From Planctomycetota bacterium (GTDB lineage: Bacteria > Planctomycetota > Phycisphaerae > Phycisphaerales > Phycisphaeraceae), in contig JAIOPN010000059.1 in assembly GCA_021413865.1 (NCBI GenBank), positions 1 to 36,053 of the forward strand: DNA of 36,053 bases, given 5' to 3'. Position 1 is the stretch's first letter. The number at the start of each line of letters is the position of its first letter. Of the stretch, positions 27,806 through 35,873 are shown piece after piece. Position numbers and translations under genes: made by a program. Under the pieces are notes generated by a model, which worked only from the letters and a program-made list of their open reading frames with translations, made no database searches and had not been told where the DNA came from.

Positions 27806-28993
27806 ATGGAAAGCCGGTCTGGGCCGATCAGGTTGGTGGTCTTCTCAGACGATTGGGGCCGGCACCCGTCGAGTTGTCAGCACCTGATCTCGCAGTTTTT
27901 GCCGCGCTACCCGGTGCTCTGGGTGAACACGATCGGCACGCGCCGCCCCGGTTTCTCATTAGAGGACATGGGCAAGGTCGCGCGCAAGCTGCGCGAATGG
28001 ACGCGCCCGCCCGTCACCGGCGAGAACCTGCCGGACAACCTCACCGTCATCAGCCCGCGCATGTTCCCCGGTTTTCGCTCCCGCTGGCAGCGCCGCTTCA
28101 ACGCCAGGCGCATCAGCCGGGCCGTCAATGATGTCCTGGGCGTCCGCGCCTCGGGCACGCTCCACAACGAGCGCCGCATCGCCATCACCACCGTCCCCGT
28201 CACCGCCGACCTGATCGGCTTCCCCGGCGCGCTGGACGTGGACATGTGGGTCTATTACTGCGTCGATGATTTCTCCGTCTGGCCCGGGCTCGACGCCTCG
28301 GTCATGCGCGACATGGAGCGGTACCAGGTCTCGGCGGTGGACCGCGTCGTCGCCGTCTCCGACGCGCTGGTCGATCGCGCCGCCGCCCTGGGGCGCCGGG
28401 CCACGCTGCTGACGCACGGCATCGACATCGACCACTGGACGCGCACCCCCGACGCCGCGCTGCCCGACTGGACCCGCGGCCTGCCCCGACCCATCTTCCT
28501 CTTCTGGGGCCTCATCGACCGCCGGCTCGAAACCATCTGGTGCCGCACGCTGGGCAACGGCGAGGGCACGCTCGTGCTCGTCGGCCCGACGCAGAACCCC
28601 GACCCAACGCTGGCCACGGTGAAAAACATCGTCATGCCCGGACAGGTTCCCTACGAAACGCTCCCCGCGCTGGCGAAGTGGGCGGACGTGCTGGTCATGC
28701 CCTACGCCGACCTGCCCGTCACCCGCGCGATGCAGCCGCTCAAGCTCAAGGAATACCTGGCGACCGGCAAGCCGACGGTCGTGCGCCGCCTGCCCTCGAC
28801 CAAGCCCTGGTCCGAGGCGTGCGACGTGGCGGAGACGACGGACCAGTTCGTCGAGATGGCGCGCCGCCGTGCCGCCGAGGGCACGCCCGCGTCACAGATC
28901 GAGGCCCGCAGGTGCCTCGCAGACGAGACCTGGGAGGCCAAGGCGCGGCAGTTCGAGGCGATGTGGTTCCGCGAGGTGAAGGCGGCGGAGTGA
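27806..28993 (+). CDS. Glycosyltransferase, GT-B type (GT4/GT1-like)
   Basis: A 395-residue protein with a GT-B layout. The N-terminal half starts LVVFSDDWGRHPSSCQHLIS and has the YYCVDDFSVWPGLD segment, typical of a bacterial branch with a tyrosine/aspartate-rich first domain. The C-terminal half has VVAVSDALVDRAA, LLTHGIDIDHW, a FLFWGLIDRRLE nucleotide-domain start, LVLVGPTQNPDP, and a donor-side LKLKEYLATGKPTVV. The acceptor and sugar are unknown; such enzymes are common in exopolysaccharide clusters. Followed by another glycosyltransferase 67 bp downstream in the same direction, so an operon is likely. Confidence 0.9.
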   Translation: MESRSGPIRLVVFSDDWGRHPSSCQHLISQFLPRYPVLWVNTIGTRRPGFSLEDMGKVARKLREWTRPPVTGENLPDNLTVISPRMFPGFRSRWQRRFNARRISRAVNDVLGVRASGTLHNERRIAITTVPVTADLIGFPGALDVDMWVYYCVDDFSVWPGLDASVMRDMERYQVSAVDRVVAVSDALVDRAAALGRRATLLTHGIDIDHWTRTPDAALPDWTRGLPRPIFLFWGLIDRRLETIWCRTLGNGEGTLVLVGPTQNPDPTLATVKNIVMPGQVPYETLPALAKWADVLVMPYADLPVTRAMQPLKLKEYLATGKPTVVRRLPSTKPWSEACDVAETTDQFVEMARRRAAEGTPASQIEARRCLADETWEAKARQFEAMWFREVKAAE

Positions 28994-29002
28994 CTACTAA
29001 AC

Positions 29003-29024
29003 CCCCTCTCCAGGGGGAGAGGGG
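29003..29024 (+). terminator. Hairpin between the two glycosyltransferase genes
   Basis: CCCCTCTCC and GGAGAGGGG form a perfect 9-bp stem with the loop AGGG, 10 bp after the stop codon. No T-run follows. It may weaken readthrough or be a REP-like unit. Confidence 0.45.
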
Positions 29025-29060
29025 ACGCTCCTTCTTGCATGAATCCCCGTCTTGCCGATC

Positions 29061-30350
29061 ATGGGTGCCTGCCCACGCAAGGGAATCCGCTTGGCCCGAC
29101 GACCCACAACCCCCGCGAATAGGCCCGATGCCGGCGGCCTCCCCGCCGGCTGGCCCGCGCCGCCGTCGGCGGAGAAAATCGCCGTGCTCCACACCCGCGT
29201 CGTCACCGGCGCCGGAGGCGGGCCCGACAAGACGATCCTTTTCTCCGCGCCGTTCCTGGCGGACACCGAGTACTGGCTTGCCGCCGGCTACATGCACCCG
29301 CCGGGTGACGCGGGCTTCGAGGCCGTGCGCAAACGCGCCGCCGACGCCGGTTGCCCGTTCATCGGCATCCCCGACGCCGGCCCGCTCGACCGCTCCGTCA
29401 TCCGCACCCTGCTCGACGTTTGCCGACGCTACAACGTCCGCGTCTGGCACGGGCACGACTACAAGTCCAACGCGATCGGCCTCATGCTCCGGCCCTTCTG
29501 GAACATGAAGCTCATCTCCACCGTCCACGGCTGGGTCAAGCAGACCAACCGCACGCCGCTGTATTACGCGGTGGACCGCTGGTGCCTGCCCTACTACCAC
29601 CACGTCATCTGCGTCTCCGACGACCTGGTGCAGGCGATCCGCAAGCTCGGCGTGCCCGAGGAGCGCTGCTCGCTCATCCTCAACGCCATCGACGAAAAGG
29701 CCTTCGCGCGGAAATTCCCCGCCGCGCAGTCACCGCTGCGGCAGGAGCACGGCACCCCGCCGGGCCGGCTGGTCATCGGCGCGGTCGGCAGGCTCAGCGC
29801 CGAGAAGGCGTTCAACAACCTCATCCGCTCCGTCCACACGCTCGTGCGCGAGGGGCTGGACGTCGAGCTCTGGATCGCCGGCGATGGCGACGCGCGGGCT
29901 GATCTCGAAAATCTCATCGACCACCTGGGCCTGCGCGACCGCGTGAAGCTGCTGGGCTTCTGCCTCGACACCATCGCGCTCTACCACGCGATGGACGTGT
30001 TCGCCCTGTCGAGCCTGCGCGAGGGGTTGCCCAACGTGGTGCTCGAGGCGATGTCGATGGGCGTGCCGGTGGTCTCGACGGCCGTCGCCGGCGTGCCGCG
30101 GCTCATTAGAGATGGCGAGTCGGGCCTGCTGGTGCCGATCGCGGACGTGGAGTCGCTCTCGGCGGCGCTGCGGAAGGTGGTGAGCGATGCGGCCCTGCGT
30201 CACGCGCTGGCGGAGGCGGGCCGGAAGGTGATCGAGCGCGAGTTCGGTTTCCGCCAGCGGATGCTGCTGGAGAAGGCGGTGTACGACCGCGTGCTGAGCG
30301 TCGCCGGCGGTCCGACGGGCCGGATCGGGCAGGAGCCGCTGCCGGTGTGA
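29061..30350 (+). CDS. Glycosyltransferase family 4 (GT-B fold)
   Basis: A 429-residue retaining glycosyltransferase. The acceptor domain begins at about residue 38 with KIAVLHTRVVTGAGGGPDKT, the glycine-rich loop, and has VWHGHDYKSNAIGLM and ISTVHGWVKQTNR. The donor domain has LILNAIDEKAFAR, IGAVGRLSAEKAFNNLI, LWIAGDGDARADLE, and the EX7E-type motif REGLPNVVLEAMSMGVPVVST. The first 35 residues (RRPTTPANRPDAGG and so on) look unstructured, so the true start could be further in. Start candidates are ATG 29061 and TTG 29052. Likely cotranscribed with the preceding glycosyltransferase. Confidence 0.92.
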   Translation: MGACPRKGIRLARRPTTPANRPDAGGLPAGWPAPPSAEKIAVLHTRVVTGAGGGPDKTILFSAPFLADTEYWLAAGYMHPPGDAGFEAVRKRAADAGCPFIGIPDAGPLDRSVIRTLLDVCRRYNVRVWHGHDYKSNAIGLMLRPFWNMKLISTVHGWVKQTNRTPLYYAVDRWCLPYYHHVICVSDDLVQAIRKLGVPEERCSLILNAIDEKAFARKFPAAQSPLRQEHGTPPGRLVIGAVGRLSAEKAFNNLIRSVHTLVREGLDVELWIAGDGDARADLENLIDHLGLRDRVKLLGFCLDTIALYHAMDVFALSSLREGLPNVVLEAMSMGVPVVSTAVAGVPRLIRDGESGLLVPIADVESLSAALRKVVSDAALRHALAEAGRKVIEREFGFRQRMLLEKAVYDRVLSVAGGPTGRIGQEPLPV

Positions 30351-30424
30351 AACGGCGGGAAAGTACGGCGGATTCGCTCCCGTGAACCCCGTTCCATATC
30401 GTCCATTTGGGCCGTGATTCCTGC

Positions 30425-30430
30425 TATGAT
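30425..30430 (+). promoter_or_regulatory. -10-like hexamer TATGAT before the 248-aa hypothetical
   Basis: TATGAT (with TATAAG overlapping next to it) is 44 bp before the ATG at 30475, in an AT-rich patch that stands out from its surroundings. The leader contains the ribosome-site-like GGAGAGGGA. Confidence 0.5.
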
Positions 30431-30474
30431 ATAAGGCTCGACATATCCCGGCTGACGCCCGGAGAGGGAATACG

Positions 30475-31221
30475 ATGGCCACCAGTTTTGGGGCGCTCTG
30501 CTCCGATTTTTATGTGAACCAGAAGCTGGCCCTGAAGATGGACCTGCCGGCCGACCGCGAGACGATCCTGCACCTGCTCGACCAGATCAGGAAGTCCGAG
30601 CCGACGATGGACCGCTTCCGCCGCTACGAGGGCGAGTACGCCCTCGAGAGCGCCCGCCGCGACGCCGAGTACCGCTGGCTCGCCCTGCGCCAGACCTCCA
30701 TCCGCTCCGGCCACGTCAACCCGACCTCCATGACCGAGGCCTACCGCCTCCACAAGCTCGTTTACGAGCTCGCCCCCTACCACCTGACCATCAGCCCGCT
30801 CGACGTGGACTACATCGAGCTGCTCTTCGGCTTCGACCTCGAGTGCAAGGCCAACCACGACGCCATCGTCTATGACGCCCTCTTCGCGCACTCCCCCGTG
30901 GGCAACCTGCTCCGCGACCACGAGCAGCAGATCCTCGACGTGCAGCCGATCTTCGGCATGAACCTCTCCCGCAAGGGCGACCTGCAGGCCTATTTCGAGG
31001 TCAAGACCCGCACCAAGAGCCGCCGCGGCAAGGCCTCACGCACCCGCCGCGAGCCCATCAGCGTCTTCCTCACGCTGCGCCGCTACGGCCCGATCCACGA
31101 CATCGGCGAGCTGGTCGAGATCTTCGACACCCTCACCCACCACGCCGAGACCCTCGCCACCGAACGGCTCATCCCCAACCTCCTCACCCCGATCTCCCGG
31201 CACATCACGTCCAGCACCTGA
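30475..31221 (+). CDS. Conserved hypothetical protein, soluble, 248 aa
   Basis: I do not recognise a domain. The product starts MATSFGALCSDFYVNQKLAL and is soluble. The first 110 residues look helical with many charged residues (DRFRRYEGEYALESARRDAE). The middle has an alpha/beta part, DVDYIELLFGFDLECKANHD, and the last third a basic loop (TKSRRGKASRTRREP) between two beta-like segments (AYFEVKTR, ISVFLTLRRYG). It has its own promoter-like -10 and a ribosome site. The DUF4190-like gene follows 11 bp downstream, so the two may be cotranscribed. A regulatory or nucleic-acid role is only a guess from the basic loop. Confidence 0.85.
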   Translation: MATSFGALCSDFYVNQKLALKMDLPADRETILHLLDQIRKSEPTMDRFRRYEGEYALESARRDAEYRWLALRQTSIRSGHVNPTSMTEAYRLHKLVYELAPYHLTISPLDVDYIELLFGFDLECKANHDAIVYDALFAHSPVGNLLRDHEQQILDVQPIFGMNLSRKGDLQAYFEVKTRTKSRRGKASRTRREPISVFLTLRRYGPIHDIGELVEIFDTLTHHAETLATERLIPNLLTPISRHITSST

Positions 31222-31232
31222 GGCGTTCCCCC

Positions 31233-31535
31233 ATGGCCCTCTTCGGACGTGAATCCCGCGCCGACCAGGAGCGCGCCGAGCGCGTCCGCCTCTGGGCGCA
31301 GAAGCGCAGCCCATTCGCCCTGTACAGCTCCATGCTCGGCGTCATCGCGGTGGTCGATTTTTTCACGCCCATAGGCTTCATCGTGGGGATCGCCGCCGTC
31401 GTCCTGGGCATCCGGGGTTTGAAGCAGATCCAGCGGGAACCGGCCCTGCTGGGCCGTCGCCTGGCGGTCGTGGGAATCACCCTGGGTTCCCTGGGCGTGA
31501 TCTCCAGCACGATCTTCCACATCAAATTCTTGTGA
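31233..31535 (+). CDS. Small membrane protein, DUF4190-like
   Basis: A 100-residue protein with a charged soluble N-terminus (RESRADQERAERVRLWAQKR) and two hydrophobic helices: LGVIAVVDFFTPIGFIVGIA with AAVVLGIRGL, then RLAVVGITLGSLGVISSTI. The GxxxGIRGLKQI pattern between the helices is typical of DUF4190 membrane proteins, function unknown. The upstream gene ends 11 bp before it. No ribosome site is seen, consistent with coupling to the preceding gene. Confidence 0.8.
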   Translation: MALFGRESRADQERAERVRLWAQKRSPFALYSSMLGVIAVVDFFTPIGFIVGIAAVVLGIRGLKQIQREPALLGRRLAVVGITLGSLGVISSTIFHIKFL

Positions 31536-31585
31536 CGCCCCGCCCACCACGCCGATCCATCATGGTGATCCGCTGACCCCACCGC

Positions 31586-32527
31586 GTGGAACCGCTAGCC
31601 GTGCCGCAACCCAAAAAACTAAAAGTCCTCGTCCTCGCCGGCGGGCCCGACCGTGAACGGCCCGTCAGCCTCCAGTCCGGCGCCACCGTCACCAACGCGC
31701 TCGCCCAGGCGGGCCACGACGTCCGCCAGCGCGACATCACCCCCGACAACCTCGCCGCGCTGGACGAGTTCACCCAGTGGGCCGGACACCTCGTCTTCCC
31801 GATGCTCCACGGCGCCTGGGGCGAGGGCGGCGGCCTCCAGAAAATCCTCGCCGAGCGGAAGCTCCCCCACGTCGGCTGCCGCGCCGACGCCGCCGAGCTC
31901 TGCATGGACAAGCACCGCACCAAGCTCGTCCTGATCGAGCACGGCCTGCCCACGCCGCCCAGCGAGCTGCTCATCGCCGGCCAGCGCGCCACGTTCGGCC
32001 CGCCCGTCGTCGTCAAGCCACCCTGCGAGGGCAGCTCCATCGACCTGACCATCTGCCGCGACGACGAGAGCCTCCGCCGCACCCGCTCGCGCCTACGCCG
32101 CCGCCACGCCCGGCTCCTGGTCGAGCGCTTCGTCGAGGGCATGGAGCTGACCGTCGGCCTGGTCGGTTCCGAGGACGGCAAGACCATGGACGCGCTGCCG
32201 CCGATCCACATCATCCCCGCCACCGAGTTTTACGATTACAACGCCAAGTACGACCGCGACGACACGCAATACCTCTTCGACATCAAGCTCCCCAAGGCGG
32301 CGCTGGCGGAGGTCATGCGCGTCTCGGTCGAGGCGGCGCGGGTGCTGGGCTGCCGCCACATGTGCCGGGTGGACATCATCGTGGACCGCGAGAAACGGCC
32401 GTGGATATTGGAAGTGAACACGATCCCCGGTTTCACAAGCCACTCGCTGCTGCCCAAGGCCGCCGCCCGCGCCGGGATCACGCTGCCGAAGCTGGTCGAC
32501 CGGTTGGCGCGGCTGGCGCTGGCGTGA
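31586..32527 (+). CDS. ddl: D-alanine--D-alanine ligase
   Basis: ATP-grasp ligase that makes the D-Ala-D-Ala dipeptide for peptidoglycan stem peptides, cytoplasmic. The 313-residue product has the N-terminal GGPDRERPVSLQSG loop, LVFPMLHGAWGEGGGLQ, ATP-grasp segments VVVKPPCEGSSIDL and LLVERFVEGMELTVGL, the YDYNAKYDRDDTQYLF loop, and the metal-binding end RPWILEVNTIPGFTSHSLLPKAA. The start is GTG at 31586 or GTG at 31601; both lack a good ribosome site. In the usual family the loop reads GGxSxERxVSLxSG; here Pro-Asp replaces the Ser-x-position, a small variation. Stands apart from the mur cluster. Confidence 0.95.
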   Translation: MEPLAVPQPKKLKVLVLAGGPDRERPVSLQSGATVTNALAQAGHDVRQRDITPDNLAALDEFTQWAGHLVFPMLHGAWGEGGGLQKILAERKLPHVGCRADAAELCMDKHRTKLVLIEHGLPTPPSELLIAGQRATFGPPVVVKPPCEGSSIDLTICRDDESLRRTRSRLRRRHARLLVERFVEGMELTVGLVGSEDGKTMDALPPIHIIPATEFYDYNAKYDRDDTQYLFDIKLPKAALAEVMRVSVEAARVLGCRHMCRVDIIVDREKRPWILEVNTIPGFTSHSLLPKAAARAGITLPKLVDRLARLALA

Positions 32528-32528
32528 T

Positions 32529-32641
32529 CCCATAGCCCCCGGCTCGGCCGGGGGGTTCTTGTGCGATCACCGCACACGCAACATGGGTTGGATAATCGGC
32601 AATCGCTCGCGGCCCCCCCCGGCCGAGCCGGGGGCTATGGG
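32529..32641. repeat. Inverted repeat with perfect 27-bp arms (CCCATAGCCCCC family)
   Basis: The arms at 32529-32555 and 32615-32641 are exact reverse complements, beginning with CCCATAGCCCCCGGCTCGGC. The loop is 59 bases. The arm start CCCATAGCCCCC is the same as in the hairpin at 3870-3902. It sits between the convergent genes ddl and rpe, touching the ddl stop codon, so it could terminate both. Confidence 0.85.
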
Positions 32642-32648
32642 GCGGAGT

Positions 32649-33344
32649 TTATGCCTTGAGCGCGCGCACCACCGCCGCGCGGTCGGTCGCGCCGAAGAGC
32701 GCCGAGGCGGTGACGATCATGTCCACCCCCGCATTGCGCGCGGTGGCGATCGTCTGCGGGTTAAGGCCGCCGTCCATTTCGAGGCGTGTGGTCGGACGCA
32801 GCCTCGGCTTGAGCCACTTCGCCTTGTCGATCACCTGCGGCATGAATGATTGACCCGAGCGGCCGGGGTTCACGCTCATCACCAGGACGACGTCGAGCGA
32901 ATCCAGGTACGCGGCCAGCCCGTCCGGGGCGGTGGGCGGGTTGACCACCATGCCCGCGTGGGTGCCGAGCTTGTGGATGCGGTCGATCAGCGCCGCCGCG
33001 TCGATCCCGCCGGCCGAGGCCGGCCGCATGGGTTGGCTGACCTCGAGGTGGAACGAGATGTTGTTCGCGCCCGCCTCGATGAAGGGTTCGGCGAAGAGGT
33101 CCGGCCGATCCACCATGAGGTGCACGTCGAGATAAACATCGGGGAAGTGCTTGCGGAGGCAGCGCACCATGTCGGGGCCCATGGTGAGGTTGGGCACGAA
33201 GTGGCCGTCCATCACGTCGACGTGCAGGAGGTCGGCGCCGGCGGCGAGTGCGGAGCGGCAGTCGTCCGCCATGGCGCCGAAGTCGGCGGAGAGGATCGAC
33301 GCCGCCACCAGCGGCCGCGCGGGTTTTGCGGTCAGGTCGAGCAT
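32649..33344 (-). CDS. rpe: Ribulose-phosphate 3-epimerase
   Basis: Pentose phosphate pathway enzyme interconverting ribulose 5-phosphate and xylulose 5-phosphate. The 231-residue TIM barrel has VAASILSADF, the metal/catalytic segments LLHVDVMDGHFVPNLTMG and YLDVHLMV, NISFHLEVSQP, VVLVMSVNPGRSGQSF, and LEMDGGLNPQTI with the catalytic Asp. These match the family exactly and the length is normal. The ATG at 33344 has a TACAAT hexamer 6 nt upstream and no ribosome site. dnaA lies 50 bp beyond on the same strand, upstream; readthrough from dnaA is also possible. Confidence 0.97.
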   Translation of the reverse strand: MLDLTAKPARPLVAASILSADFGAMADDCRSALAAGADLLHVDVMDGHFVPNLTMGPDMVRCLRKHFPDVYLDVHLMVDRPDLFAEPFIEAGANNISFHLEVSQPMRPASAGGIDAAALIDRIHKLGTHAGMVVNPPTAPDGLAAYLDSLDVVLVMSVNPGRSGQSFMPQVIDKAKWLKPRLRPTTRLEMDGGLNPQTIATARNAGVDMIVTASALFGATDRAAVVRALKA

Positions 33345-33350
33345 CCGGGC

Positions 33351-33356
33351 ATTGTA
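33351..33356 (-). promoter_or_regulatory. -10 hexamer TACAAT, 6 nt before the rpe start
   Basis: On the minus strand TACAAT is separated from the rpe ATG by six bases, so transcription would start at the start codon itself. No Shine-Dalgarno sequence and no good -35 are seen. Confidence 0.5.
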
Positions 33357-33394
33357 AACGGAGGTTTGCCGGCGTGAGCGGGAGGCCCGTCACG

Positions 33395-35287
33395 TCACGA
33401 CGCGTCGATCGCGCGGTCGATCGTCTGCTCGAGCTTGTCGATCTGCGCCTTGAAGGAGGGGTCCGCCTCGCTGCGCTCATCGACGATGCGGATGGAGTGC
33501 ATGACGGTGGTGTGGTCACGGCCGCCGAAGTAGCCGCCGATCTCTTCGAGGCTGAAGCGGGTGCGTTTGCGGGCGAACCACATGCAGACCTGGCGCGGGC
33601 CGGTGATGGATTTGTGGCGGCGCTTGGATTGCAGATCGCTGAGCTTGACGTTGAAGAAGGCGGTGACGGCGTTGATGATGCTCTGCAGCGTGACCTGCGA
33701 GCCGATGGGGTGCAGCGCCGACTCACCCAGCGCCTGCTGCGCCAGGGCGAGGTCGACGGCCTTGTTCTGGAGCGAGGCGTGGCCCTGGATGGTGGTCAGC
33801 GCGCCCTCGAGCTCGCGGGCGTTGGAGTCGATCTTGTTGGCGACGTACTCGATGACTTCCGGTGGAAGCTCGATGCCGCGCACCTTCGCCTTGGCGCGGA
33901 GGATCGCCAGCCGCGTCTCGACGTCGGGCTTGGAGACCTGCGCGACGAGCCCCCACTGGAACCGGCTGACCAACCGCTCCTCGAGCTGCGGGATTTCGGC
34001 CGGCGGCGAGTCGCTGGAGAGCACGATCTGCCGCTGCGACTGGTAGAGCGCGTTGAAGGTGTGGAAGAACTCTTCCTGAGTCGATTCCTTGCCGGCCAGG
34101 AACTGGATGTCGTCGATGAGCAGCAGGTCGGCATTGCGGTACTTGTTCTTGAATTCGATCGTCCGGTTGCGCTGGATCGACTCGATCATCTCGTTCATGA
34201 ACTGTTCGGACGACAGGTAGAAAATGCGGGTCGAGGGGTTCCGCTGCTTCAGGCGGTTCCCGATCGAGTGCATGAGGTGGGTCTTCCCGAGGCCCACCCC
34301 ACCGTAGATGAAGAGCGGGTTGTAGGAATAGGCCGGCCGTTCCGCCACGGCCATGCAGGCCGCGTGGGTCAGCTGATTGCTTGGCCCCACCACGAACGTT
34401 TCGAAGGAGTACCGTGAATCGATGGCGCTGTTGTCGGGATAGAGCCGCGGTCGCACCGTACCGGCGTTGGAATAGGCGCCGGCAGCCTGGTGAAACCCCT
34501 GCGAATGAGTGAAATTCTGTCCGGATCGCTCCTCGGAGCCCCCCTGGGGAGCGCGGTTGCCATTGGAATTTGACCCGCGGCCCATTCCCGGCTGCCCGCC
34601 GTTGGTTCGCTCGCGGTCGTCGGAGTAGCGACGGTCGTCCGGGTAGCCCGGCTGACGGGGCCCTTCGGGGCGCCCCGGGTGGGCGCGATGATCGGGAAAG
34701 GCCGGACCCTGCTGATGACTCTGGTTCTGGCCATGGAAATGGTTCTGCCTGTGAGCCTGATCCTGGCCGTGAACCTGATCCTGCCCGTGAATCTGAGCCT
34801 GCGACGCGGCTTGTCCGTCGGGAAAAGCCGGCCCTCCCTGCGAATTCGGCCCCATTGCGAAGACGTGCGGGGGCTGGTGCCGTGGACTCGCGGAACCGGA
34901 CGGATCGCCGTCCCGCGGACCTTCGGACGGAAACGTCGTGGAGCCGACTCCTCCGGTATAGAAGCCGCCCGCGTAGGTGCCACCTGAAGCGGCGCCTCCC
35001 GATGAGGAAGCGCCCGCCGCGATGGTCTCGACGCTGGCATCCACGCGGAACTGGATCGTGAGGGCGGATCCGAAGGCGCCGAGCGCCGCTTCGTTGAGCA
35101 GAGACAGGAAATGCTCTTCGATCCACTCGGCGAAAAAATCGCCTGGCGCGTCGATCAGCAGGCGCCGATCATCGACATCGCCAAACTGCAGAGGCAGGAA
35201 CCAGGTATTGAATGTCTGGTCGCTGACCTTACCCCGGATCTGAGCCAAGAAGGCCCGCCAGGCGGCGGGTGCCCGGGTTGCTGACAA
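33395..35287 (-). CDS. dnaA: Chromosomal replication initiator DnaA with a very long linker
   Basis: AAA+ initiator that binds DnaA boxes and opens oriC. Of 630 residues, domain I is about 1-85 (WRAFLAQIRGKVSDQTFNTW). Domain II is an unusually long, low-complexity linker, about 90-285. Domain III (about 288-510) has Walker A GGVGLGKTH (329-337), Walker B DLLLIDDIQFLAG and the arginine-finger region LVSRFQWGLV. Domain IV has the helix-turn-helix with the signature GGRDHTTVMHS. Common DnaA proteins have about 440-480 residues, the excess being the linker. The start is TTG at 35287, chosen because GAGGTGG lies 5 nt upstream and the domain I homology begins there. DnaA boxes directly upstream suggest autoregulation. 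Confidence 0.97.
   Translation of the reverse strand: MSATRAPAAWRAFLAQIRGKVSDQTFNTWFLPLQFGDVDDRRLLIDAPGDFFAEWIEEHFLSLLNEAALGAFGSALTIQFRVDASVETIAAGASSSGGAASGGTYAGGFYTGGVGSTTFPSEGPRDGDPSGSASPRHQPPHVFAMGPNSQGGPAFPDGQAASQAQIHGQDQVHGQDQAHRQNHFHGQNQSHQQGPAFPDHRAHPGRPEGPRQPGYPDDRRYSDDRERTNGGQPGMGRGSNSNGNRAPQGGSEERSGQNFTHSQGFHQAAGAYSNAGTVRPRLYPDNSAIDSRYSFETFVVGPSNQLTHAACMAVAERPAYSYNPLFIYGGVGLGKTHLMHSIGNRLKQRNPSTRIFYLSSEQFMNEMIESIQRNRTIEFKNKYRNADLLLIDDIQFLAGKESTQEEFFHTFNALYQSQRQIVLSSDSPPAEIPQLEERLVSRFQWGLVAQVSKPDVETRLAILRAKAKVRGIELPPEVIEYVANKIDSNARELEGALTTIQGHASLQNKAVDLALAQQALGESALHPIGSQVTLQSIINAVTAFFNVKLSDLQSKRRHKSITGPRQVCMWFARKRTRFSLEEIGGYFGGRDHTTVMHSIRIVDERSEADPSFKAQIDKLEQTIDRAIDAS
34709..34789 (-). 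repeat. Tandem hexapeptide repeat in the DnaA linker (18-bp units)
   Basis: Residues about 167-193 read as HGQDQV, HGQDQA, HRQNHF, HGQNQS, HQQ: four to five units of six residues with His first and Gln at positions 3 and 5, encoded by 18-bp DNA repeats with GTTCTGGCC/GATCCTG-like units. The short peptide GPAFPD occurs on both sides (residues 152-157 and 194-199). The array is likely to vary in copy number between strains. Confidence 0.85.
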
Positions 35288-35302
35288 GGTACCACCTCAC
35301 TC

Positions 35303-35597
35303 TTATCCACAGAGATATCCACAGGCGCGTACCTGTTTTACTGTGGCGGTTTAGGGTCGCGAGCTTTGAATTTCAGGTTCAAAGTGGCCCGGTAAGGCCA
35401 CGAAGCTCTCCACAGATGTGGAAAGCCGACCAACCCGTTGCAGGGGAACGAAGTACGGTTCTTTTGGGTTGACCTTGAAGAAGACTTGTCCACACGGCCC
35501 GTTGCGGCCCACTCACCCCCCGGGAAAGCCGTGTAAGTCTCTTGTTTATAGAGTATTACGAAGTCGGCGGACCTTAAAAACAGGCCGTTTTTAAGGT
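35303..35597. other. Putative replication origin (oriC) with DnaA-box cluster
   Basis: Upstream of dnaA are five DnaA-box-like nonamers: the perfect TTATCCACA (35303-35311), ATATCCACA (35315-35323), CTCTCCACA (35406-35414), the reverse box TGTGGAAAG (35417-35425) and TTGTCCACA (35486-35494). An AT-richer part follows (about 35537-35600, with CTTGTTTATAGAGTATTACG) that could be the unwinding element. The position between dnaA and rpmH is a classical oriC location. The first two boxes lie in the dnaA leader and may mediate autoregulation. Replication-start evidence such as GC-skew cannot be tested in one window. Confidence 0.8.
35571..35597. other. AT-rich 11-bp perfect hairpin in the origin region
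   Basis: ACCTTAAAAAC and GTTTTTAAGGT pair perfectly around the loop AGGCC. It lies between two divergent genes, so a simple terminator role is unlikely unless a small RNA ends here. It could be part of the unwinding region or a terminator for a short antisense or leader RNA. Confidence 0.6.
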
Positions 35598-35873
35598 TCG
35601 CGCATCCTACTCCTGCCCGTTTCGAGGCAGCAATAGATTTTGAAGACGGAAAACAGATTTCCTAACATATTTACTCACAGCTACTTGAGCGAGGTCACCT
35701 GAGGCGGTTTCTTTGAGGCACGTTTGCCCCCCTTTTGTCGACAATTTGTGCGAGAGAACACCTAGTGCGTTGAAAATGCTACTGTTAACGGCATCTACCG
35801 AAGCGTGGATGGCCGAGATCTGCACCGAATCGGCGCGGCGAGGCCGAACTGACCTCTCGGGGCTTGGATCTCC
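35598..35873. other. Upstream region of rpmH without a recognised gene
   Basis: About 275 bp of lower GC content than the rest, with a palindrome TTGTCGACAA at 35735-35744. A minus-strand open frame of 143 codons crosses it and the rpmH start; I reject it as coding because it lacks family resemblance and overlaps the rpmH promoter. Confidence 0.4.
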
